From Paracyclopina nana (Eukaryota; Arthropoda; Copepoda; Cyclopoida; Cyclopettidae): 64,000 nucleotides of DNA. The notes under the pieces are model-generated. The model worked only from the letters and a program-made list of their open reading frames with translations, ran no database searches and was not told the origin of the DNA. This document shows positions 55,431 to 64,000 of the stretch, one piece after another. Each line of letters begins with the position of its first letter. Position 1 is the stretch's first letter. The stretch is from contig JAGUCH010000003.1 in assembly GCA_019096065.1 (NCBI GenBank), forward strand, positions 8,494,001-8,558,000. Direction: 5' to 3'. Both the position numbers and the translations under genes were made by a program.

Positions 55431-56292
55431 GTTGGGAAAAATGCGTCTACACAATTCTCATTATCTCACCAAAGCTGGAACATGCTGGGCATGCATTGCT
55501 CTGATGCATGGGCTTGGCATGAAATCTGGAATGTTCCAGGTTGGGTCAATCTGTACGTTTGCCGGCTACAGCACACGCAAAAGCAGGCTGCAGCAACTCT
55601 GACGCGTACTAGACTAGCATTATTATCTCTTTCCCACTTATGCTGGGTTTCGGAAACTTGCCATGTCACGCTAAGTAGCCTCAAGTGGTTTATTGCGGCT
55701 CATCTGGCATTAATTTCAAATTTCAGGAAGTCTGCTGCTTTCGATAAGCATAAAAAGGAGCGATTTTAAAAGCTCGTTGAATAAAACCAAGGCACTAATA
55801 GCTTTCGGAAGTTGCAATTATTTTGGTGAAAAATCTAGTGCATGGCTTTGCTGCTTCTCATGAAAAACGCCAGCAAAAAGGCCCGTATTTTTACTGATGA
55901 AAAAACTTGATAGCCTTTTTCTAATATCATTAATGCACTATGGAGCATCCAAAAAAAGCAACTGTAGCTCATTTCCTTGATTAAAAGCGCAGTAATAATT
56001 TCCGTAAAATTCGATTCTTGGTGGCACGCTAGCTCCGCAAGTGGTTCGTAAACTGTTACAGAAATGAAAATGCTCCATGTTTCATAGTACATTTGGTAGA
56101 GCTTCCCCAGCCAGACGCCGATAATAATCCCCACAGCAGCTAGCTTTAAGGTGAGGCCATATGTATATACACTAGTACATAGCTGAATGCGCTATAGCTC
56201 GCGCAACGCGACTGAAATCTGCGCTCAGTGTTCATTCTCACTCTGACCCATTCGCATCACGCAGCGCCACTCCAAAAAATCCAGCAGCAAAA
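55431..56292. other. Intergenic between the two GSTs
   Basis: About 860 bases without a supported gene. A TATATA stretch near 56164 and an initiator-like TCAGTG at 56225-56230 precede the second GST, but their spacing (about 60) is too large for a standard TATA promoter. Confidence 0.45.
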
Positions 56293-57136
56293 ATGACTAT
56301 CGAAATCTATGGCATGAACGCCTCTGCCCCATGCAGGATCCTCTACTTGACCTGCGAGGCATTGGGACTCGAGTACGAGGAAAAGGCCGTTGATATGATG
56401 AGCGGAGGAAATCGCACCCCCGAATATTTGAAGGTATACGCATTGCCCCAATGGCAACGCCCATATTTCTAATGTCCACTTTTTGCCAGATGAACCCCCA
56501 GCACACCATCCCTACCCTCAAGGATGGAGACTTTGTCGTCAATGAGAGCCGCGCTGGTGCTGCCTACTTGGTTGCCAAGTATGGCAAGGATGACAAGCTT
56601 TACCCCAAGACTGCAGAGGAAAAGGCCATCGTTGACCAACGGCTCTACTTTGACATGGGCACTTTCTACAAGGCATTTGGAGACTGCGTCGTAAGTGGCA
56701 TAAGTTTAAAGTTTGATATTGCTATACACATATGCATGGCTACTTTTTTAGTATCCCAAAATGTTCGGCGGAGCAGCTATCGGTGACGACAAGTTCGAAC
56801 GCTTCAAGGAAGTCATGGGGTGGGTGAATGATTTCATCAAGCCCACTGGATACGTCGCTGGTACGGATCACTACACCCTTGCTGATATTTGCTTTGCTGC
56901 CACCTACGGGTAAATCCGGATTCCAACTATCTTGGCTATCTTTATGCTAATTCGAATTTTTTTCATGCAGCACCATTGCTGCCACAGAAAACTTTGACCT
57001 GACACCCTACTCTGAGACGGCAGCTTGGTACGAGAAGATCAAGGGTGAGATCCCCAACTTTGAGAAAGCCAACGGCAGCGGTGCTGCAGCTTTTGGAGGC
57101 TGGTACAAGATGGCCACTGCTCCCAAGGCCGAGTAG
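56293..57136 (+). CDS. Glutathione S-transferase, delta class (copy 2)
   Basis: Exons 56293-56433, 56490-56690, 56752-56909, 56971-57136; 221 residues. Same landmarks as copy 1: SAPCR with the catalytic serine, MNPQHTIPTLKDG, NESRAGAAYLVAKYG, IVDQRLYFDMGTFYKAFG and LADICFAATYG. Exon lengths 141, 201 and 158 equal those of copy 1, showing origin by tandem gene duplication. Codon use is more G/C-ending than in copy 1, suggesting higher expression. Confidence 0.95.
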
Positions 57137-57180
57137 TGAATGATGGACATTCAACTCAAAATTATTGGACATTTTCGAAA

Positions 57181-57186
57181 AATAAA
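57181..57186 (+). terminator. Polyadenylation signal, GST copy 2
   Basis: AATAAA 44 bases after the stop. Confidence 0.75.
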
Positions 57187-58168
57187 TGCATTTATCCAAA
57201 TGGCCTCAAATTTGAGTGCGCATCTAGTCGATTAGGGGCGTGTAATGCGCAACAGATTGTGCTGTTGATCATCATAAATCCGACAAAACGACGACGATCA
57301 GCGTTGGGAATGACTCGCGCAATTATGGGGACGCTCCCCTCAGGCAAGGCATGGAAAAATTCTCAAATAATGCTGATTTCAAAAAATTGCCCGGAGCTTC
57401 AGAAAATTTACTAGCAGGCGAAATTGCAAAGCGCAAGTATCCTTCATGAATAATCACCGCGATCCATCTCGAAAAATGCTCTATTATTTGAAGACATCAC
57501 TACTCGTGATCCGATACTTTGCTCTGTTCTGATCTTAGAAATTATTAGTTACCATCATTTTCGGCTCAGAATATCTTGGACAGCATAGCTTGTCAAAGTG
57601 ATAATCGATCACGTGATCCGTTATTAATTTCAGTTGGTGTGAAAAAGAAAAAAACCGAGAGAGACCACATTCCATTTCCATGCAATGTTAACAGGCAGCC
57701 AATCAAAAGAAGCCAACCAATTGGAAAAAACTCTCATGGAGGCATAATTGATGCAGAGTAGTGAAAAAGTGCATTCTTTTCGGCTCTCTCTACCTCGTGC
57801 AAACATCCGGTAGAAGCACTGAATGAAAAACTTGCATGCACGTTGACACTTGATCATCACAAAGAGGAATTCCTTCATTTTAGAGCAAATCAAATGCCAA
57901 TACTTCAAGTTCACAAGTCACGCAAAAACAATGAGAATGTATTCAATCATGAAATGACGAGCCTTCGTGTGATTGAAGTTTGCGAGCATGTTTGTCACGT
58001 TCATTGATTTTTGCTTCAAAAATAGTCTCTGCAATGCCAAATTCTTTCCCGAATGTGCATTGGAAACTAGCTTGAAACAACGAAACTTGTAAATGAGAGA
58101 GAAAAGCTTTGAAAATGTCAAATGAATCGGAGCAGCTACTTGCGTGGACACAGAAACATCACTCCTAA
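57187..58168. other. Intergenic, GST copy 2 to RpS29
   Basis: About 980 bases, AT-rich, no supported gene or repeat. Confidence 0.5.
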
Positions 58169-58174
58169 TTTATT
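58169..58174 (-). terminator. Polyadenylation signal of RpS29
   Basis: AATAAA on the minus strand, 64 bases beyond the stop codon. Confidence 0.7.
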
Positions 58175-58237
58175 CCACAATCATAAGTGACATAAGCATT
58201 GCCCATATTTTCTTTTTGGAGGAAACATGGCGACCTC

Positions 58238-58520
58238 TTAATCCAACTTCTTGAATCCGATGTCGTTAGCGTATTCTCTGAAGCACTGACGGCACATGTT
58301 GAGGTTGTATTTGCGGATGAGACCATGCTTGTTTGAGCAGGCTCGGCTGAAAGAAAGCAAAAGGACTTAGTTTTTGACGGTCGGCAGTATGACGGACTTT
58401 CCGGCTTTTCAGAGCGGAAACATAGTAATGAAAGGCAAAATGACAAAAAAGAACTTACCACTGGCGAGAGCCTTGGCCGTATTTTCGGGGGCGAGAGTAC
58501 CACACGGTTTCGAAACCCAT
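58238..58520 (-). CDS. RpS29: 40S ribosomal protein S29
   Basis: Component of the small ribosomal subunit (uS14 family). Exons (minus) 58520-58459 and 58346-58238; 56 residues, the standard length. The sequence begins [20 protein letters not shown] and continues [20 protein letters not shown] and [16 protein letters not shown]. The zinc knuckle is C-x2-C-x14-C-x2-C (Cys 21, 24, 39, 42). The single intron interrupts the Cys-21 codon (TG/C). A pyrimidine tract upstream suggests TOP-type translational control. Confidence 0.97.
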
Positions 58521-58560
58521 TGTCGAAAATTTCGGAGTTTGCTTTGGTAAACAGCACAAA

Positions 58561-58573
58561 CGGAAAAGGAAGA
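58561..58573 (-). promoter_or_regulatory. TOP-like pyrimidine tract of RpS29
   Basis: On the minus strand TCTTCCTTTTCCG lies about 40-50 bases before the ATG. Ribosomal protein mRNAs usually start in such a tract; the exact start is not known here. Confidence 0.4.
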
Positions 58574-59365
58574 TAGTATCGAGTTCTGACTCAATCTTCC
58601 TTACAACTGCAACATCAAATCACTTTAGAGGAACTAAAATAGAAAGATTGTTATTAAAAACGGACATGTAATTTTTTGGTCATTTTGAAGCAAATAAACC
58701 GTTTTCATGGTCGTTAAATGTAACATTTAATGTACCCTGATAAATATCCTTACGCCTTAGTTTTGTAGGACAAGGAACTGTCCGTCAAAAATTGTAAGTA
58801 AAATAAATTAATCATGATTAGTATTTTGAATAATATTGCCGTTGGTATGAGACATTAATTATTTTATTTTTTGAAAACAGTTTTTATAGATAATAATTGC
58901 CTTTTGAACGTATAAAATGTAATAATTTTATCATGATGCACATATTTGACTCTTTCAGAAAATCGCTATCTTAAAAGAGACAAGATTGAATGGATGCAAC
59001 TTTTTACTCTAAGGCACCTCTTCATTTTTGTTATTCTTCTGTCAGCGGCAAAGAATTAAGCACATGTCGAGAACTTTCCAGTTCTTATGTCTTATAAAGC
59101 ACAACTTTAAAAGAACTAAGCTACCTTCATCTTTGTCAGTTTCTTTATCTTTCAGTTTCTTCAATTGAGTCCACATTTGTTCTCCTTTAGGTAAGAAAAA
59201 TATCGTTTCAGTTCCTTTACGTTTGAAAATCATTTTTTTTTACTTCTGAATATAGATTTTGTACTTTTACATTTTAAAAAGGGACACATTCTTAGACTTT
59301 GTCTTCAAATGTTTCTAATGCAATTTTAATGTCCATTTTTATATAAGAAAAGGCCGCGTTCTCTT
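58574..59365. other. Intergenic, AT-rich
   Basis: About 790 bases, very AT-rich, with no supported gene. Confidence 0.5.
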
Positions 59366-59887
59366 CTAAAGCGGAGCTTTCTTCATTTCAATGGTTGTGT
59401 AGTACATGGTATATTCGCCGTCGCCGCAGTTGTAGTTCATGTCAATTTCTCGTTTTGGCACAAAGTGCAATGAAAGGCGGCCTCGTCCGTCATGCCAAAT
59501 TATTTTCTGCCGCTCTGCTTTTACGACTACGACGGCTAGCTGCTGCGGTTCCAGCAAACTCCTCGCCTATGTTAATATTGCACACTGGGTCGTGGGCCAT
59601 TAGAGGGGCCATTTTTTACTCATCTGCCCATGCACTTGTTCTAGTGGCCGCAAAGTCGTCGGTGATTTGCTTAATGAACTCGCGAAGCCCCCCATTAAAT
59701 ATCACTTCTCTGGCTCAAGTAATTGCTGACAGCTTGGCCTTTTATGCTTAGTAGTTTTAAAAATTATTTTCTTGGCTCATATTCCCCCTTATGCAAAGTT
59801 GGGGCGTTGCCCGCACTCAATTTCTCGATCTACTTTAATGTGCTGAGCACTGTAGGCACTTGGACCAGTTAAGAGGGCATTGAGCAT
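59366..59887 (-). other. Unresolved coding-like patch
   Basis: On the minus strand several short frames look protein-like and the G/C content rises sharply over the flanks. 59887-59789 reads MLNALLTGPSAYSAQHIKVD and onward. A frame near 59700-59620 reads GLREFIKQITDDFAATR before a TAA, then continues in the same frame with MAPLMAHDPVCNINIGEEF. 59557-59366 reads IIWHDGRGRLSLHFVPKRE to a stop. I could not join them with consistent splice phases. The opposite strand has a 118-codon frame (59395-59751), so the strand is not certain. It may be a small gene with introns I misjudge, or a broken gene. No family recognised. Confidence 0.3.
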
Positions 59888-60348
59888 CTTGTTAGTCAAG
59901 AAAACAAAACTGGCACACTTTTAGAAAGCCTTTACCACTGTGGTGGTATTGTAGCATAACTGGCCACAGCTTTTGCGCTTACAGTGTACACTAGTTGGCT
60001 ACAGTCACAATTTTATTTAGTAGCGCTGACGACATCTACTCAGAAAGGCTACTAAAAAAGCCTTCTTAAAAGAGAGCCACTTGGTATTTTTGTTTCTTTG
60101 GTGGTAGCTGGCTAGTTCATTCATCAATCATCTTCTTATCGATTCTGGTAATTATTAACTGCCTCTTTTTGGCTTGATTCACCTTGGAGAGAGACTAAAG
60201 TGTAACCCAATTACTCCATGGCACCTTGCCATGTATGCTAGAAAGGCATACCTGCTCGTGCACCACACAACTTATAAATGCGTCACAACCATGTGCACAT
60301 ATTCTCGCAGGTAACCTTGTCATCATCACCAGGAGGATCAGGAGGAGG
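59888..60348. other. Upstream region of ZPR1
   Basis: No gene seen; it should hold the ZPR1 promoter and 5' UTR. Confidence 0.5.
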
Positions 60349-63300
60349 ATGGCCCAGGATGAAAAACCACAGCCTGTGTTTCGGGAGCTTCAGGCCGAGG
60401 ATCCGGATGTAGCGCCACAAGAAGTCGAAAGCTTGTGCATGAACTGCGGGGAGAATGTAAGCTATTATATTAATATACGTTTTGAAAACTTTGCATGTTG
60501 CACACCTATTTTTTACGAGTATCGAGCTTCGAAAACGCATGATTACGACGCGAGCAATATACAGCATAATTCTTGAGCTAAGTTGGCTATGTGTTTCAGG
60601 GCACCACGAAAATTCTGCTCACCAAAATTCCGCACTATAAAGAAGTCATTTTGATGAGCTTCAACTGCGATGCATGCGGCTTCCAGAACAACGAGATCCA
60701 GAGTGGCAGCCAAGTGCTTGAGCAGGGCATACGATACAGAGTGAAAGTCACTTCGCCCAAAGATCTGAGCCGCCAAATCGTCAAGTCTGACTATGCCACA
60801 ATCACTGTCCCAGAAATTGAGCTGGAAATTCCTCCCAACAGCCAAAAAGGAGGTAAGCTGGCAAGCACAAAAATAGTGCCATAAACTTGCTCGTCGTGAG
60901 AACGACCATGTTTTCTAGCAAAAATATAGGATTGCTGTTCTTCATGAGGAAATGCTTGCCTAGTTCAATTATTTCCTCGACTATTAGAAAGCGTGTCCAA
61001 GCAAAAATTTGCAAGAGCTTAGCAAATTGTAGTGGTGTTATTCTCCGCCAAGTTATGATCTTTTCAGCCTGCTTTCTATAAATAAGGCTATTGATCGGTG
61101 CTAATATTACATCTCTGCATTTCTTCAGCCATCTCCAACATTGAAGGGGTTCTTCAACGCACCATTGCTGGCCTCACTCAGGATCAAGTTGTCCGAAGGC
61201 ACATGGACCCAGATGGCGCCAAGCAAATTGATGACTACGTTGCTAAAATCGAGGCCCTCTTGACTGTCACCGAACCTTTCCATCTAGTAAGTTTTCCTAC
61301 AATTCAGCAAGCGTTGAGGAAAGTTTTACCAAAAGCTGCTGGAAAATACCAAAATAAAACTAACTGCATGATTTTTATCAGCGCAACTAGCATATTTTGT
61401 AAAAAGGCTCAAAATGGTGCTTGGCACACCTGCAATAATCAAAATAATCTAATTGATAAAATTACGCCTCAGGCTTTTTGCACACTTAATCCCCTTCAGA
61501 CTTTGGGAGAAAGCTTGGCATTGGCCTACTTTCCCTCAAGCTTTAGCGTAGCATCAGACAAAGAAGAAGAAGAGGGGCTTTCATAAAACATGCGTTTGGT
61601 TTTGCGCGAGACTCCATAGATTTATTGGGATTGCAATTATTGATGGCTGTCATAAGAGAAAGGCCAAATTTATTATGGAAAAGCTAGGCTCACAATTTGA
61701 GCGCATTAAGGTTCTTTGTTAAAAAGAAACTCTCGCATGATATCACAGCTAATCATGATTCACTTAGTGCTTTCTAATGGACCTTAAACGGTGCGAGCAC
61801 GCCAATCTCTGGTCGATGCTTTTATCGAGCAAATTCAACAGATTGTCCTTTGAGGAACAACCTTTCCATGGAGAATCACGCATGCTCTTTGCAGGTCTTG
61901 TCGGATCCGAGTGGCAATAGCTTCGTGGAGAATCCGATGGCCCCGTTGAACGATCCGAACCGAGAAGTCTCGCACTTTCCACGCAGCCCCGAGCAGAACC
62001 ACGCGTTGGGCCTCTACACTACTGAGGAGATAGGAGAGGCCGGCGAGGAGGACTCCTCCACGACGTCCTCCACGTTGCTGCTCAGATGCCAGGAGGGAGA
62101 AGTGCCCGACGAGTTGGAAGAGAAAGCCGCAGTTGGTGGAGAAGCAACAGGAATGGTCGCGCTTCCGCGCGTCCTCTCTGCCTCGAGGACGGCGGCGGCC
62201 TCAGATGAAAAGCAACAAGAGCTCGATCAAGACCTCAGGGACGAAGTGCTCAATTTCCCCACCAATTGCCCAGAGTGTGGAGCTCCGGCGACCACTAAAA
62301 TGAAGCTTACGAGTAAGTGATGGCAGCTTTTGATAATGGCTTTTAGAAAGCCTAGCTCCACATACTGCTAAAAGGTAGAGCAACGCAAATGATATGAATA
62401 TCAAAGTAGCTGCTTTTGTTCACCAGGTTTGAATAACAGAACCAACTACCGCCCTCGTAGTAGCAGCAGAAATGGCTTTCTCGCGGTTCAGCTAATAAAA
62501 AAGTCATGAAGGAGGTTTTTTGGGATAATTGACATGGAATGTGTTCGTTTATGTTGTTGGGCCGACCGACTACGTCGGACTGACTGGCCTAATATTATTG
62601 TAGTAGATCTAATTGGAGCTCTGCGGAGGCCGTAAAAGATGTCTGGCTGGGCAAAAATTAATAGCCGGATGCAATCGCAATTATAGCCAGTTCCAGACGA
62701 TGAGCCTGCTGATATGACAATCAATGTGAGAGCTCCCAATCTAAATGCAGATTGACCAAGCTTTACGATTTTTAGAACCATTTGGCTGGACTACGCATAT
62801 AGCAGCACAAAATGGGAATTGGCAATTTTCTTCGTCCATAACAAGAGCTATACACGCCGACAAGCAAGCAAAAAAGAAGTTCAAAATAGCCCAAGTTTGT
62901 TCGTCTACTCACTCAAAGTTTCCTTCCTGGGGTTGCAAAACTTGCAACTACAACACTTGAAGTTTTTAGTAGTCAAGCATGCATTTCGAACAATAGCTTC
63001 TGTTTCTTACAAGTTTTTACAAATAGCTCTTTGATCAGCCTTTTTCCCACCTGTGTGTATTTGACATCTCTCTTCTTTTTCGTGTGCAGACATTCCCCAC
63101 TTCAAAGAGGTTGTCATAATGGCAACTGTGTGCGAATATTGCGGCCACAAGACCAATGAGGTGAAAAGTGGTGGAGGCATCGAGCCCAAGGGCAAGAAAA
63201 TCACCCTTCGTGTGACAGACCCCTCAGATATGTGCCGAGACGTGTTGAAGGTGAGGATATGGTGGAACCAACAATATAATGCTTTTAGCTGATTTAATGA

Positions 63301-64000
63301 GCTGATTAAAGATGGACGAAGAAGTCAGGCTGAAGATCTTAAAGCGAAGTTGGATCGAGGGAAAGTTTTCTTCCTCGACTATAAGCACTATATACACGGC
63401 TTTCTCTGTATGAACAAGATTAGGTTCCAGACCACATAGCTCGTGAGATGTTTGCGTTTGATTCCTTTTGTGTCAGTTTTAATTTGGGACCTTTGCAGGT
63501 CCATTCTGTAGGATCGAGTTAATTATTTTTTGACGCTGAATGGGTTTGGTATTTGATAACAGCTTACACAATGATCGATCGATCTGAATTCTCCAAATAC
63601 GACAACTCCTGAAATTTTTACTACTGTCGCTGCAAAAGTTCAGCATATAGTATATAGCAGAGAAACCACACATGCCATATCATGATTAATTCAGAACACG
63701 TTACGCAAAGTTAGGCCTTTCCACCCTTTTTATTTCGTCTTAACTTTTCTTTTCCACAAAGGAAATCCTCAAAGGCTCGCTACTTTCTCTGTATATAATA
63801 GAAAGTTTGAATAACAGTGTGATTTTCCAGGCTGAAACCTGTTCCCTTGAGCTGCCAGAGCTCGAGTTTGAAATGGGCGGCTTTGCTCTCGGCGGCCGCT
63901 TCACAACCCTCGAAGGCTTGATGAACAACATGATGGACCAGATTGATAGCAACCCTCTCCTTGGTGCCACTCTTGGAGACTCTGGCCAAGCAGATCAAAA
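60349..64000 (+). CDS. ZPR1: Zinc finger protein ZPR1 (5' part, runs off the window)
   Basis: ZPR1 is an eEF1A-binding and folding factor that shuttles to the nucleus. Exons 60349-60456, 60600-60852, 61129-61286, 61895-62312, 63090-63250 and 63831 to the edge, all phases consistent. First zinc finger: CMNC then CDAC ([20 protein letters not shown]). Next is the alpha/beta domain with [11 protein letters not shown] and [13 protein letters not shown]. Second finger: CPEC then CEYCG ([15 protein letters not shown]), with NEVKSGG after it, then [12 protein letters not shown] and [10 protein letters not shown]. Both fingers have all four cysteines. The linker between the two halves is enlarged by an acidic, low-complexity insert (about 62030-62230). 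The last alpha/beta domain lies beyond 64000. Confidence 0.95.
61287..61894 (+). other. ZPR1 intron
   Basis: 608 bp, phase 0; nothing else seen. The introns at 62313-63089 (777 bp) and 63251-63830 (580 bp) are likewise without recognised features. Confidence 0.6.

Noticed and set aside
59395..59751. 118-codon plus-strand frame as a gene
   Set aside because: Composition and lack of any motif suggest an antisense shadow of the minus-strand patch, though neither strand is proven.

Overview
This is a eukaryotic window, almost certainly arthropod and probably crustacean. The evidence is a cuticle-protein tail at the left edge, GT-AG introns (many under 100 bp), a delta-class GST pair, a CAPA/pyrokinin-type neuropeptide precursor and a kainate-type glutamate receptor. 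I could not name the species. All gene models were read by eye from splice signals, intron phase and remembered family features; no database search was run.

Left third (1-21.6 kb): the end of a cuticle protein, then one gene, agrin, occupying about 20 kb. Agrin has two alternative beginnings. One is secreted, with a signal peptide and an NtA domain (1160-1713). The other is a type II membrane form with a cytoplasmic tail of about 355 residues (8391-9723). Both splice in the same phase into a shared body: Kazal/follistatin modules, two laminin-EGF modules, another Kazal module, and three EGF/laminin-G units.

Middle (22.6-45 kb): PPP4R3/falafel, the regulatory subunit of protein phosphatase 4, whose second intron hides a Q/N-rich coding exon that may be an alternative first exon. 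Next come a compact ETS transcription factor of Ets1/pointed type and a kainate-type glutamate receptor. An 827-bp inverted-repeat transposon with an 8-bp target duplication lies just upstream of the receptor.

Right third (45-64 kb): inorganic pyrophosphatase (minus, tail-to-tail with the receptor); a CAPA/pyrokinin-type precursor (minus, six exons) with PRVamide, PRTamide, PRLamide and unusual MARIamide/MPRIamide peptides; two more inverted-repeat elements; two delta-class GSTs with identical intron positions, one with a 324-bp partial exon duplication; ribosomal protein S29 (minus); an unresolved coding-like patch; and the first six exons of ZPR1, which runs off the right edge.

The neighbours do not form a functional unit. 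The most unusual points are the two-ended agrin with its long cytoplasmic tail and a 41-residue acidic cassette in laminin-G 3, the possible alternative N-terminus of PPP4R3, the MARIamide-bearing neuropeptide precursor with a possible splice switch at its last peptide, and three large foldback-like elements.
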